A stretch of 64,000 bases of DNA from Symbiodinium natans (taxonomy: Eukaryota > Sar > Dinophyceae > Suessiales > Symbiodiniaceae): NCBI GenBank assembly GCA_905221605.1, contig CAJNDS010000472.1, forward strand, positions 62,001-126,000, written 5' to 3'. How positions within the stretch are numbered: position 1 is the stretch's first letter; every line of letters starts with the position of its first letter. Under the pieces are notes generated by a model that saw only the letters and a program-made list of their open reading frames with translations, made no database searches and was not told the DNA's origin. The position numbers were made by a program, and so were the translations under genes. Positions 15,240 to 29,451 of the stretch are shown here, in pieces.

Positions 15240-18200
15240 ACATGCAGCACATGCACTATGAGCCAATCCTTCTTGTCTTCTTCGCTCATAGCGTCAAGAC
15301 CTCGGCTAGTGCCGCATAGAGCCACATAGAGCCACTCATATTTGGGCCTTCATCCGGCTGTAAAACTCAGCCTTCAACCTGCCGCCTGGACCCGGTCTCT
15401 ATTCGCCGAATCCAGAGTGGACACCTGGCTGAGACTCAGCACAAGACTCCACAGATCCCATTCCAAAGCAGCCCCAGATATGCCCAGCCAAACAACTCAA
15501 AAGCATGTCAACAGGCCAGATGGACGGTGAACATGCGGAGCGCCTCTTCCACGTGGCCAATGTCAGCATCCTCAATGCGGCAAACCCAGCAAGAGCTTCA
15601 AATTGCGCAGGACGCACATACTCCGTTCTATTGATGTCTGACCGTCGTGCACTGGCCCTGTACCCTACCAAGACCCAAACACTAACTTGTCGACCGCTTT
15701 CAATGAGCTTGGATTCCACAAAGAGAACTACTGAGCATCATCTGCCCCTGTCTCATTGGGTCCTCATTCAACTCCATCTTTGCAAGGCCTCAGAAGGCGC
15801 AGACTTTGTTTATTGGTGGTCACTGGCTCACACCACAGAGCCTACAAAGCAATCCCCGATGTTTGCTGGCAGGAAGCTCTCTGAAATTCGCACAATTGCT
15901 TCTAGCTGCCTGTCAGCCGTGCAGGCAAAAGCACAACTGGTCCAGTAGAACGGACACATCTGACTTTCGAGCATGTGCAACAACAGCACGTGCCTGACGG
16001 TGATGGGTACCGTCGCCTATAAGTTGGTTGGATGGCTGAAACGGGCCGACTGCCATGTTCACGAAGCCTTTGCTGGCTGTTGTCTGGAATTACAAGCCCC
16101 ATTCAGCCTTTCGCCCCCTCCTCACCCATCTCCTGCGGGCCAGCCCCAACTGATGAGGGTACATCATGATGCTTTCTCGCCTTGAAAGCCTTGTGTTTTT
16201 GTGAAGCCCAAAAGCCGTGTTGATGCGAGCTGGTATCGCAAATACTTGCAAGTTGACAGCGCATCGGTACCTCAGTTGTTGCTTGTTCCCTCTTGTTCTG
16301 GCGAGTCGGTAGTTCTGACGCCCCCCCTGCTGCGGTGTGATCCAGTGTGCAGTCCTCAGCGGGTGGTGCAGGGGAGAGTTTGTAGATGCGAGAACATTCA
16401 AGAGCACCCCACCCAGCACCGGCTCACACCGCCAAGGCGAACATGCAGATCCAAGCCCCACCACTGACCGTACGTACATCAGGTCAGACGTGATGCGCAA
16501 CACATAAAATCAGAAGTGATGCGCAAGAACATCGCATCAGATAAACACGCCGCCCGGAAAGCCACAGCACGGGAGGCATCCGTGCAGAAAATGTTCCAGA
16601 GAATCCTGCAGTTCAGTCACACGTACTATGCGTGACTGGGGAGACTGCATCATAGATGCGGGGTCGATGGACGGTGCCCTCTGAAGTGCTGTAGAGAAAC
16701 GAAGCAGGCCATAGTGAGGACGTGACAAGAAGCGAGACAGTGGTTGCGACGCCAATCCCTCGATGTCCTGGCCCACCATTGCCGACTAACATAGGCAACA
16801 GAACCACCGCCGCGAGCTGCGAGAGGCGGAAGACAACGAAGTTGTGACGCGGGCTGCAAATAGTGAGGCTTCGTGGCCATGTGAAGAAAAGGCTGCCATC
16901 GCTGCCATCACACGCCCATGAACACCAACCAGGAAGCGTAGACATATAGACTTTGTGTCCGAATAACGACAAAAAAAAACAACCCAGCATCGACATCTGA
17001 GCGGAGACTTGCACCTTTACATGCTCCAAGACGCTCCTTGGATGATCTTCCAAATTTATTCTCTTCTTGGGACTAGCATGCAAAAGCATAAAGTGTCATG
17101 TATTTGCTAGGTACACAACCATGGGCAGAGAACAATACGACTGCAGCACTGCGAGAGCCTGTTGGTCAGTCTTCATGGCCTTGCGAATGGTGAGGTAATG
17201 GTTGATCAAGACCTGCAAAACACTGAAAAAATGAAATTATGTTGCTACAGAAAATGCTTTCTCTTGAGCAGAGTCTTCTTTGAGCTCACATTGCCAGGCC
17301 TCTTTGGCCTCGGGCTTCAGCCGAGGGCTGCACTTGCTGCGGCAGTACGCGATGTACCTCTGCCAGGGGTGAGTAAGTCGCAACTTTTCGCATGACATGC
17401 GACCTTCACTCGTGCCCTATCGGCCCTAACAAGCGCACTTCCTGAGTTCTTGCACGGAAAAGGGCGACTTGCTCTCCTGATCGGGACGCAAAACGCACAG
17501 GTCATGAAACGGCCCCGTCACCGTGCTTCAGGTCCTCCTGCTTGCCTTCGTTGTGAAGACCGATAAGGTGCATTGCGAGGGCGTAATCTTTCTCTTCATC
17601 CCTGACATCCTGCAGAGGCATCTCATCGCAAAAGCAAACCGCTTTTGTCGCATGTTGACAAGATACGACCAAGCTTGGGCTTTTCGAAGACTGCTAAGGG
17701 TCCTTGACAAGGAACATCATGTCAAATCGGGTCAAGATGGTGGTTTCGAAGTCCATCTGACAGATTGCTCGCACAACACATCAAACACTCTTCAAGCCGG
17801 GCAACTCTAAATGCCTGGTCGGCAGTGCCAGCCATGTCATCATACGACCCAAAGCGAGGGTTGGCAGCCGCGAGGACACTGTCAGGAGACGGCCCGCACC
17901 GGGACTTTGCCATGGTCTACAAACTGAAACATTCGCTGCACATCAAGGCCTGCAACGTGTGTTGAGCCTCAGCCGCATGGCCCAACTCTGCGAGTCAGCA
18001 CAAGGTAGACGATCGAGCGCGCTGCGACCGGAATTTCGCTCAAGCCCCCGGCATTGTGGTTATACCCGCTTTTGAGATGGAGATGGTTTGCTGCTCCATG
18101 GCCTGGAGCGAAACAAGTTGACAGGAAGGTGCAAAGCCAGATTTTCTGGGCCTCATGGATGGCCACCCGATCTTTGGCATCCATCTTGTCAAACTCATCA

Positions 18201-21200
18201 ATGCACACCTGGGCTTCACAATTCGGGGAATCTGCAAAGTGCCTTTGCTAAAGTGGTGCCAGATCAGTCAGAAAGCCAAACTGCAGTGGGCGTAGGTCTG
18301 CTGTCATGAAATGCCATGAAATGTCGAGAAGGAGCTGATCCCTAGCTCTCCAAAGATATCATGACAGATGGGCACATGGCTGACGGGGATGGAATGTTGC
18401 CCGAGAAGCACGAGGAAGAAGAGGGAGGGCGGTAGCACATCCGGCGATAAGGGGAGAACGCCGAGATCAGCAACACTAGTGACTTGCAGTGCACGATATT
18501 GATTTCCATGTGAACTAACCACTCGAATCGAAATTGCATGTCTGCTTTGCGAACCAAGCGTGCCGGAAGACCGCAAAATTCTAGCCTCTGTCGGACAGAA
18601 AAACTGAGGGCGGCTTGCTTTTGAGTTTGATGGAAAGCTTCAGAACAGAGTGCGCTGTGCACGAACGAAATCTCATAAGCCTTTGGATGATTGTCCGAAA
18701 TTAAAACTGCACAAGTGGAAAGCCGAAACGTCAAGTGGCTAAGGCTAGCTAGTCGTTGCAAAGCTACCCTGCAGACTCTTCCTACGAACCCGGATCAAGC
18801 AAGTGCAAGAACAGGTTCTCTCACTTGCTCTGCTAGTTTCAGTGGCTGGCATGCGGCAAGCCCGCAGCGTGTGAAGAAGTGCAGAAGGAGAACAAGAAAC
18901 GATTGGGAGGGCTTTGCTCATGTCTAAGGGCTGGTTCTCACACACAGCTAGGTGTGTACAAAGTCTTGGGCACTGTCCGCCCTTAGGTCCCAGGCAATGC
19001 CACCGTCGGCAAGAACCATGGCTCCACCTGCAAGTTAGATTATCCATGAGCACGGCAAAGCCACGCAACTATGCTGCCTTCAAGAGTGAAGCCATTCCTT
19101 TCCTTGACGATAGCAGCCTTGTGCAGACTTGTGGGAAGATGCTCGCGACATTGCCCAAATGCTGACGAAGACCAGCACTTTGAGTTGCTGACGGTCAATC
19201 CCGCGGCACTGCTGCCTTTCCCGCTGGTGTACCTTTCTATCGAACAGCTCAGTCTCACCCCCAGCTCACTCAACATAAAGGACGCGAGCTCCAACAGAAC
19301 GACTCAGCACGGTACACTGAAATGGGAGCTGCTTGGCCAGCAAACTTCAAGATCTGCATCGTATCAAGGCGACTGTGTAACTTCACAACTTCAAGCCACC
19401 CATGCCTAAGTATCGCACCTGACTCTTTGCAGTACCAGGATCACCAAGGAGCAAGACGTTGATGTCACCTCATCATTGTTCATGCTGGCACAAGCGACAT
19501 GGCACTCACCTGATGCTCTCTCAAGCGCCTCGGATGCGGTTGCCACTTGGCAAGAACTTCCTGGAACCGCCAAAGAGCAAGCCTCAGAGTCTGCACAAGA
19601 CAGCCTAGGTTTGTTCAGTGTTCGGCTTGAAAACATGGGCAGGCGGCCAGGTCTTTACAGTCCCTATCCGGGCGAGCTATTTCGAAAGCAGAACTGTCTC
19701 AAAAGTTCTTCTAACCAGAACCCAGAAAAGAGTTTTAACAACCTACCAAGAACTATCATACAACCGCAGTAGTGGGAATAGTAAGCAAAATGAAGTACCC
19801 TGGATCAAGAACTTTTGAATAGGCTGTCAAATCGGGGCGTCTCGCTCTGCCGCTCTTCTTCTTCTTATTCTTCTTCTTCTTCTTCTTCTTCTTCTTCTTC
19901 TTCTTCTTCTTCTTCTTCTTCTTCTTCTTCTTCGTCTTCTTCTTCTTCTTCTTCTTCTTCTTCTTCTTCTTCTTCTTCTTCTTCTTCTTCTTCTTCTTCT
20001 TCTTCTTCTTCTTCTTCTTCTTCTTCTTCTTCTTCTTCTTCTTCTTCTTCTTCTTCTTCTTCTTCTTCTTCTCTCTCGCTCTCTCGCTTTCTCGCTTTCA
20101 CCACTGCAGCTAGACAGCTTCATGTGCTTGATAGTTCAAGTATTGTACACATTGTTGTTGAAAAAGTGCTCGGGGAGCTGTTGATTTTGTTGTTTCCCCC
20201 TCTGCCCTCCCTAAGGGCTGTGCAAGCCACTGCCCTCTTGACGTCGTTGACCACATCCTGGCAGGTAGACAGAATGCAGCCACCTCCCCTACAGGCAGCA
20301 AGTGGGGGCTCAGCGTCAAGGCGCCTTCTCGCTGGCGCAAATTGCCGGAGCAATGGACCTCAAGCTGGACGGGGGAGTGGATTCGGCTTGTCAGGATTCA
20401 GCTCAGCATGTTCCTTGCGCATTCCAACATGCCTCAACCCTTGAATCTGTCAACACTGTTTGGACAACGTCAGCTGCAAAGAGGCACTGTAAGCGCGCAC
20501 ACACACTCAAGCACAAAGTATGCACACGTGGGTCACCAAGGCATGCTCTGAAAGATCTTCTCCCGGATGCCGGGATCCTGCTCTGCATGGTTTTTGACAC
20601 AGCGCCGCACTCGCGTCATCTCGCGTCATCTCGCGGTCACCCTTCCTTGGAGATCTGGTCGAAGCGTTCCTCCTCCTCCGCGCTGATCTCCAAGGCCCCC
20701 TTGGAGAGTCTCAAATCCATGAGCCGCCAGCCTAGATCTACCTAGCATGCTCACAGTCCGCCTGGGAACGATTGCCTTGGGCCCGCTGCAAGCCCAAGAC
20801 CTGCACACAGCACAACCCTGTTCAACGATGGAGCACTCAGGTGTGACCGGCATGTTTGAGTAACTTGAGTACCTACAGACCTACAGCACCAGAAAGCAAG
20901 CAACCCGCAGCTTCACCACTGTGTCTAGACCTATTGCTTCTAGTCCAGCTTCGCTCACGCGCTGAGCAGAAGCAAGGCTGTCAGGCCTGGATGTACGAGT
21001 ATTTCACGGTGTTGGTGCCCTGGTTCCTCGGGCTCAGATTGTTCTCGGCTTGCTTGCAATGTCTCTCAATGCGAACGTCGGGTCCTGCCCCGCGTTAGCT
21101 TGTCTCCTGCAGCCTTCTCCGAGGCATTGAAGACTCCTTGGGCAAAAGCAAAGCACAGAGATGCCAGCAGCCAGAAAGAAACTCTTCTCAGGATGGTGCC

Positions 21201-22790
21201 GATGCACGTTAGGCGTGTGCCAGGCGTGCATAGATCCACATCATACCTGGTGGTTTGAACATGCTGGTTTCCTCTTTCGGGAAGTGGCCCGCTACCTCTT
21301 GTCTCACTTCTGCCACCGGACACAACCCGAAGGCTTCGCTTCTTGGATTGAGGCTCCTTGCTACTGGTGCGAAGACACATCGGGCGGTGGCACTTTCTCA
21401 ATGGTTTGCACGTCAGCAACGAGAATTAACATCAATAGTCCGAACCCTCAGCCCTAACAGCGGCAAGACTGCCCGTAGGGCGAAACAATGCAGCACAGGC
21501 GATTTGCAAGGGGCCATGATGTTATGATGTTACTCGACAGCACTTGCGTATAACACTCCTTCTTGCAGCCTGAGCGGCTACGACACATTCTGCAAAGAAC
21601 GACGACCCAACAGATTTGGGGGGCGGGGTGGATCTGAAAGGTACCAACAGCCGAGCCAGTGGAACTGACCCTGCTGTCTATGCTCGACAAACTCCTCGTG
21701 TTCGACTTTCCTTTTGTACCAGGCGGACTGTACCCGACGCAGGGTGCAGGAGGAGCAGCCTTCAGCATGAGCAATGTTGTCAAGGTGTTCCTGTGGAGTT
21801 CTCTGGGCGTGTCGGTACGGCACCTTGTTGAAACACAACATCTGGCAGCAGCCTTCGGCCACTGGGCGTCACATCGCGTCTTGTGCGGTGCGTTTTGCAC
21901 AACAGTGCAAGGGCTGCAGCTACCAGCACCAGGATGGCGTGATCACAAACCAGCGCAAGTGGCGTCGACGGGCGGCAGAGGGCGCCAGCCCTTTGAAGAG
22001 CACCAACGCGCATGGCCGAGCTGGCGCACATCTGCGCACAGAGGTCGATGGACCGAGGCATCTCTCCCACCGGTACCTCTACAACACCAGGAGCACACCG
22101 ACAGTCGCGCCACAAAATACTTCACAATGACATGCCGGGGGAGGCTCGCGTGTTCCGGCAGCTCTTGCAATCGAACTCTTTGGTCCGAGGCGTATTCGCT
22201 CAGCGACGCATCAGCCACCTAACAAGTGCTTGGAGGTGTTCCACCGTTTGAAGTGCTCAGAAGTGTCGTTTGTTACTTCAGAAACATGCCGGCTGCTCGA
22301 ACGAGTTGGGTGGGCATCGTTCCAGGTTCCTTAAGCAAGCAGGCTAGAAAAAATGTGCCCAAGGCAGAGAATTCTTCAAACTGCATTCCATCAAGGGCAG
22401 TGTGAATATGATCCTTCAGCAAGTGTGTTGCCTGGTTTGCCAGCGCCACGCTGCTTGTAAGCCATTGTAAGCCATTTCATTGTAAGCCCTGTGCCCTGCC
22501 CGGAGAGCATTGCCTTTACACGCTCCTGGAATGTGGGCAGCAGTGAAGCCAGCTTCCACGGTTACCTTGAGCGAACCCGCAAATTATAGTTGCACATAGT
22601 TGCGCATAGTCGCACTATTGTTGCACCTGCCTCCTCCACATTCTCACAGTTGGAGCATCTCAAGACTACTTTGCGGACCTCAGGCTCCATGCTTGCCAGG
22701 CAGTCCAATGCTGAATCTTCCTTCGCACCTTGCTTCTCGGAGTTCGAACCGATACGACGATGCCCTGAATGACCACGAGCTTCTCCACCT
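15240..22790 (-). CDS. MCM5: MCM5-type replicative DNA helicase, about 20+ short exons
   Basis: MCM5 is one subunit of the MCM2-7 helicase that opens DNA at replication origins. Exons in order (minus strand): OB-fold LVVIQGIVVSVRTP (22788-22729); zinc-finger half CSNCENV (22678-22631); VTVEAGF...IPGAC (22565-~22514); RLQELPEH (22218-22150); VPVGEMPRSIDL (from 22076); blocks near 20696-20639, 20576-20541, 20356-20332 and 20261-20208; Walker A LLLGDPGTAKSQ (19468-19419); 19353-19316; YTSGKGSSAAGLT (19232-19193); 19117-19078; GAMVLADGGI (19027-18996); Walker B CIDEFDKM (18208-18152); MEQQTISISKAGI (18102-18046); sensor-1 SVLAAANP (17916-17815); Arg finger LTRFD (17756-17703); 17609-~17515; YIAYCRSKC (17359-17300); 17212-17159; RQLEAIVRISES (~15909-15876); VEEALRMF (15570-15517); GLDAMSEEDKKDW (~15299-15260). 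MCM5 rather than MCM6/2 is indicated by the AAA+ insert and YIAYCRSKC. N-terminal exons upstream of 22790 and the last exon were not found. Most splice donors are GC. Confidence 0.9.
19853..20075. repeat. (TTC)n / (GAA)n microsatellite in an MCM5 intron
   Basis: About 70 TTC units on the + strand, with two interruptions (near 19865 and 19933), followed by CTCTCG repeats. In the sense of the MCM5 gene it reads GAA and falls between the exon near 20208-20261 and the Walker A exon at 19419-19468. Confidence 0.95.
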
Positions 22791-25551
22791 GCAGGAGCTG
22801 GGTGCTGCCTTTGCTTTGGCTTTTCAACAGCCTTCAAGCACCTGCTGAATCTTACGTGCTAGTCTGCCCGAACACTAACCCAGAACCTCACGGCACTGCA
22901 CGGAGCGATGCCACACAGTTAAAGAACACTGCAGCTTCGACTGCAACTCGTTGCCTGTCTGCCTTTGTCCGGACGCTCACCACGTCTATGCCTAACTGAA
23001 TATGAAATATGACTGATTCTCCTCGGTCCCCGCGGGAAACCTCCCCCCGTTCCCCCCTTTCCCTTTTTGTTTTAGTGTGGATAAGTTTTGGGGGTTCCTC
23101 GAAGGCCCTCGGTTAGAAGGGGACCCAAGATAGAGGCCCGGAAAAACTGTGGAGGAAGACTCTGCCGCCCAAGCTTCTTGGCTGTCACATGAGCCTTACT
23201 TTGTAGTCCGGGATTCAGAGCTTCTTACGGATCCCTAGAAACCCCCTCTTGGGGGAAACTGCGGGAACTTTGCAGACGACAGGTCGCTTCACAGGCGAAG
23301 TTGTGCACCGGGGCTCAAAAGTTTCACATGCGGAAAGGCTAGCAAGTTGCAGCTCCCCCTCTCACTCAAAGCCCTCTTGCGCCAACTCCAGTGCATTCGC
23401 GCTGTGCACTAGTGCATGCCGACAAAGAACGCTGTCCACCTGAATGGAAGACGCCGCTTTGTAACCGAGCTTAACCGGCTTAACCTGCTCCGCTGCGGGG
23501 AAACGGGGTCGTCGGATTGCACAAGCTCCGCCCGCAACAGCCAGGGATTATGTCAATGACCGGCATTGTTGTGATGCCATTTTTATGAAGGAACCAGGTG
23601 TGGTCAATCTAGCGTCGGAGCGCAGCTCTTCTACCTATGCCCCATCAACTTTGAACCAAGATTTACCAGCGACTGGGAAATCATGGACGATGGATGACTT
23701 GGCACTGCATCTGTTTTCACATGATGTGCAGGACAAAGAGATAGTTGAAGGCTCCAGTCCAACTCGCGTATCCCCAAGGCTCCACATGAAGAGACCTCGT
23801 GGCCCTAAATCTAGCTGTGCGGGCGCTCCATTGCTTGCAATTGTTGCTGCTTGCGTACTGTTTTTGGAAAACCGCCTGTAACCACTTCGTAGGGTCTTTA
23901 AGTGAAGCTGTCCTGTTCTGCCCCTCGTTTGCAGGCCTGTTATCTTCAAGCCTGCTGCACTCAGCCTTTAACCTCTCCAAATCCGAGACGTCCCAAAAGC
24001 CAAAAGGCTCGCAAATTCGGATGGCCCTTCGGGTTACGAAGCTGGTCGTGATTGTGTAAATGCAGGAGTCCATTTTGACTGGTGCATCCGGCATAGCGTG
24101 GCATGATAACACAATAAACAATAAAAGATATAAAAGAGCACGCGAACAAGCCAACACTAAGACACGCCAAAGAAAGCGGAACCTGGTCATGCCTCAGCTC
24201 TCGGATCCTCGGCAAGTGGATGGTTGGACTGCAGTCTGCGGCGCTGCTGAAGGCTGAGGAGTCAGCAGCATGGGCTGCATGCTGTGGTCCGAGCCTCACT
24301 GCAGGTACTCTAGGCCAAAGATGCGCAAGGGGCGGCCACATGCAAAAGGCCCTTCCACTGCTCTACCCGGTTTTCAGGGCAGCGACGATCCAAAGTAGCA
24401 TCCGCCGTGATACCCAACTGCATGATCGGAGCCTGTCAAGTGTCATCATAGCTGGGGATGGCTGGGGACAAGAGGCACAGGACGGAGGCGGGCCACGCGG
24501 TGACACGGGGGTGGGGTGGGGGGGGGCGTGGAGGGGGGGGGGACGCGGGGGAGACGTAGAGAAAAAACGCAAAGGTCATAGGCGACGCAGGCCGATGTGA
24601 GATGCACAAGTCAGATTCGCTTTCACCCACCTTCTGCGAGGGATCGTTGTGCAGTTCCCGATACATGTCCTAAACTGAAGCTGTCTGACACAGGCCGCCC
24701 AGCTAGCTGCATGTACTGGATTGCAAGGTCCTGGAGAGCCCTCTCGCAAACCTTTACGACGATGTTGGGCCCTGGCATGGAGCGATCTCACCACATGCAC
24801 CATGCATCATCGGCTTAGAACTCGGACTGTCGGTCTTGACATCACGTGTTAAGGTTCTCCGAGTACCAGGCGGTCTTTCAGGTTCTTGTGGAGCAGCGGG
24901 CAACCACCCTGTGATCATCAAGGGAGTCATGGAAGCCTGCTTGTGATGCCGCATTCCACCTTGTTTGACTTCAAGTGGTACCAATCCACCTGCTGCCGCA
25001 CAGGACCACGACGGCACATGGCTCTGCTAGCTGGGAGCAGTGGCCAGACCGTGCCATCTTGGATGCTGAAACACCTTTTTGCTCCGCAGCATCAGTCTGT
25101 GTGTGACTTTCCTTCACCTCAGCAGAAGCTGATGCTGCAAGGAGCCCATAGAACGGGCTCCCTGCAGAAGCCTCCCGCCGATCAGCATAGATGATCGCAA
25201 ATACAGGATATGCAGGTACCTAAAGTACCAGCTCTGTCAGAAGCGCTCAGCCTCGCATTGCCTTTCTCATCAAGTGCCGCATGCCTATCCTCATCCTAAA
25301 GAAGCGAAAAGCAAAGTGAGGCCCTGGAAGCCTTGAAAGCACAGCTTTCCAGGCGCACTTCGACAGCTTCAGTGTCGGACCGGCTGCCACAGAAGACTGT
25401 AGAATGTGAAGAAGATGTTTACAATTGCTAGTGGGCAACTACAAGTGTAGAAACTAATCCTCGGCAGCCTGGCTCTCACAACGCTAATTTTCCCTAGTCC
25501 GGTAGGTAGGCACGTGTCTGTTGTTGACCCTGTGTTCCCCTCATACCGCGC
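22791..25551. other. Region upstream of MCM5 exons: no assigned gene; G-rich tract
   Basis: The missing N-terminal MCM5 exons should lie here, but I could not recognise them. 24506-24552 is a G-run cluster (several runs of 4-10 G) with quadruplex potential. The rest has only short unconvincing frames. Confidence 0.4.
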
Positions 25552-25824
25552 TTACAAACCTTTCATATTTCGCAGTGCGGAAGACCACCCACCTTTGTGT
25601 GAGCACCAAAGGATCTCATCTCCAGCAAAGTTCTCCATGTAAACCTTAGCTGCACGCCAGTACAGAACTGGCACCATGTACTCAATGCAGTCATATACAG
25701 CATCTACAGCTCCAACGCGGTCTCCGCGTGCTACGTACGACACTGCGACGCTCAAAAGCAGATCTGGGTGGCGTGCCCATCGGGGGAGCCCCATGTAGCT
25801 CAGGATCAACCGCAGTAGCCCCAA
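25552..25824 (-). CDS. Candidate coding exon, unrecognised
   Basis: The minus-strand frame RHPDLLLSVAVSYVARGD...YDCIEYMVPVLYW has balanced composition and ends near a possible splice junction. I recognise no family. It could be an exon of a gene continuing upstream. It is listed only because its composition is more protein-like than its surroundings. Confidence 0.25.
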   Translation of the reverse strand: MGLLRLILSYMGLPRWARHPDLLLSVAVSYVARGDRVGAVDAVYDCIEYMVPVLYWRAAKVYMENFAGDEILWCSHKGGWSSALRNMKGL

Positions 25825-26256
25825 GCCTGAACTGCTCTGGCTATGCCCAGTCCCTCGTGTCCCTCATGTGCATCCCCGGCTCTTTTATTCTGAGATTCTG
25901 AGTTGGCTGCTGAGCTCCCGGGAGTACATCGGCAAACTCCTGAGGCTTCTCTGCAGCTGCCTGGCCTAGCCCCGCACTCTCCTTGACTCAGAGCCCGTCG
26001 CCGCTGGCAGTTGGCAAAGCTGCGAAAGGCTCCAGCCACACAACTTTCTATTCTTTGCCTTCATCTAGCTAGCAGCTAGCAGTTGTTGTTCAATTGAGCA
26101 TACGTGTACTCCACTTGAGTTGTGTGGCTGGAGCCCCTCGATGCTGCGTTGGCACTCTTGTGCAGAGCACCTGAGTGATCACTTCAAGTTCAGAGTACAC
26201 ATGCCTCCATCAAGCAAGGTTGTTGTTTACTCGTATCCCCAAAACGACACCCAATG

Positions 26257-27221
<965 letters not shown>

Positions 27222-28270
27222 TCCCAATAACAGTTGTATACACCTGCTTTACATTTTCATGCCTTGTCGTGTGCACAAAGACAGCTCTCAGCCTGAGCAG
27301 CTAAGAAGTGGCAAAAGTAGCGACAAGGCAAGCACCAGCTGCAGTCAGCAAATGACAATGAAGATTCCTGCCGCGCGTTCGCACAGATGACACAACAAAT
27401 CACACGCAGGTGGTTATGAGGATTCGTTAACATGCTTTTCTGCCTTCTGGAGAGCATGCGATTCCGTCGTGCAGAATGCTCTGAAAGGCAATACTGTTGA
27501 GCGAGCCTCATGATGGAATGTGTTCTCCTAGATCTTTTTCTTGAAGACGGGAGTCCGTGTTGATGCAAGTGCCCTTGTTGGCCTTGGTCCAACCCAACAA
27601 AACATGTGAAGATCGCAACTGAGACTGCAAGAGATGTTGAAGATTCTTGAAGGTTTTGCAAATCGACAGCGGCTGGGATCCCCACCGCAGGAGTGCGGGA
27701 TTCACGAACACGTTGTGAGCTCACACCCGAAGTCACACTCAGGCCTTGCCACAGCAACTACAAACAGCTGAGGGCAGAACTTGGCACTGCGTAGGCAATT
27801 CATCATGATGCTGCATCGATGTTGGGCACATTTAGCGCCGAACCTGTCTGAATCTTCAGTCGAAGTCTGGTGACGTCGAAGGATGGCGGCTGCGAGACCA
27901 CCTGAGTCCGAGATCATCTCAAGCACCCGACACATCTCGAAACATCTGGGTAGCGTCGTTCGCCAACAGCTGGGATTACAGCATGGACTGTGGGCATCAG
28001 CTTCACGCTGGAACGGCCTCTTTGCAAGGAAGTGACATGGAGGAAGTGACATGGCAAGAATAGGAAACACTTCGAAAGACACGAAGGGTCTGCCGACAGT
28101 CTTGGCGCTGGACATGCCGTCTTGCGCGAAGATCGGTGATGTGTGGACTGGGTTGAGGTCCGGCGTGCTCCAGCAACGAAACGAGCCTTCAGGACAATCC
28201 ACTGAACTTACGATGCCTAACATATTACCGCAAACAACGGCAGCCTGACGCCCTCGGCGTGATGGCGTCC
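27222..28270. other. No supported gene
   Basis: Unique-looking sequence with short frames on both strands; none has a recognisable family motif. Confidence 0.4.
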
Positions 28271-28924
28271 TCAGCTCACGAGTCCTACTCCAGTCAAGGA
28301 CAGTGCCTGCTCAGGACTGTCGGCCAAGTAAGCGCAGTGCCCGTCTGCAGTCGACTCTGCCTTGGTCAAGCATGAGAACGAACGAAGATGCAGAAGGATC
28401 ACAGGTGGGCTGCCGGCGTTCATAGTAGCGGCAGTAAGTCTTGTTGTAGGAAGCGCTGGGGTGACTGGTGCAATGATCTTTGGCACTTCCTCGCAGCGAA
28501 GCATGAGCGAAGTGTTGAGGTGTTCTTTCCACTTCCGGTACTCCTGGAAAAGGATGTCTTTTTCCATCAGCATCTCTTTGGCGCAGACCTTGTCACGTGT
28601 TCGGGATTTCAGCAAAGAAAAAACCTCCCCAGTCGTCTGAGCACTGGCACTGATGGAGGCGAGGACATCTCCGATTTGGGTTCAGCGCTAGCTGAAGCCA
28701 CCAGGGACCTCGTGAATCATCTGTGCCCTCTTCTTACCTCCTTCCAAGGTTTTCATGCAAAATTCAGGTCGCGCCTCACAGGAGTCATCTGATTTGGCAC
28801 AGCCTTTTGTCAGAATATGAGGCACGAAGCCAAAGTCACGGATAGTCTCGAACCCTGGGACAATGGCTGCCAGCACAACCCGAGGCTGCGCGATACGAGC
28901 GGTGGAAGCATGTGCCTGTTTCAC
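28271..28924 (-). CDS. Two candidate exons of an unrecognised gene
   Basis: Two minus-strand blocks look protein-like. One is 28924-28700 (PRVVLAAIVPGFETIRDFGF, KTLEGG), which meets a GGTAAGAA-like donor near 28740. The other is about 28640-28430 (AKEMLMEKDILFQEYRKWKE), which is charged and helical. I cannot assign a family or join them with confidence. Confidence 0.3.
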
Positions 28925-29451
28925 ATCTTGCTCTTCACTTCAGAGAGACATTGAAGAGGAGAGACCAGGAGTGACCTGCTGACGCAGCGTGGCATAGACG
29001 AGTAAGAGGCTAAAGCCAGCGATGCCAAACCTGAGCTGAGCTTCTATCTCCAAAGCTATGACTGTGACTGCGAGTTCGGGCCCTCACGAACGTGATGCTG
29101 ATCCGCGGTTAGATGGCGACCTATTGCAAAATCCAGAAACTGGTGTAACTGTGGGCGACCCCACAAAGCGCGACGGCGGTACGAGGCTGGCGGGCTTTGA
29201 GATGACCAACCCTGCAGAAGCATGCCACTCAATGCTCAGCAGCCAGGAGACAGATGCAGCCTGCATTGTCGTTTTGGCAGACATGGAGCCGATGGAGACG
29301 TGGGGCTGGACGAAGCCCTGTCTATCGCACAATTGACTTGATACACAACAATAACAATTACAGAACAACTGCAGTGCTCAAGCTCCAGTCCCCAGCCTCT
29401 GCGCAGCTGGCTTGGAGAATCAGACTGGCAGCTACCTAGAGACTTGTTTTG
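28925..29451. other. No supported gene
   Basis: Short frames only, with no recognisable motif. Confidence 0.4.

Noticed and set aside
17969-18237. Reading the helicase fragments as a pseudogene because frames break every 20-30 codons
   Set aside because: The breaks coincide with GC-AG, GA-AG or GT-AG introns, and the rejoined exons keep Walker A, Walker B, sensor 1 and Arg finger without a single internal stop over the mapped core.
19815-20444. Poly-Ser, poly-Glu and poly-Arg frames at 19.8-20.4 kb
   Set aside because: They follow the TTC/GAA microsatellite inside an MCM5 intron and have no domain or conserved flank.
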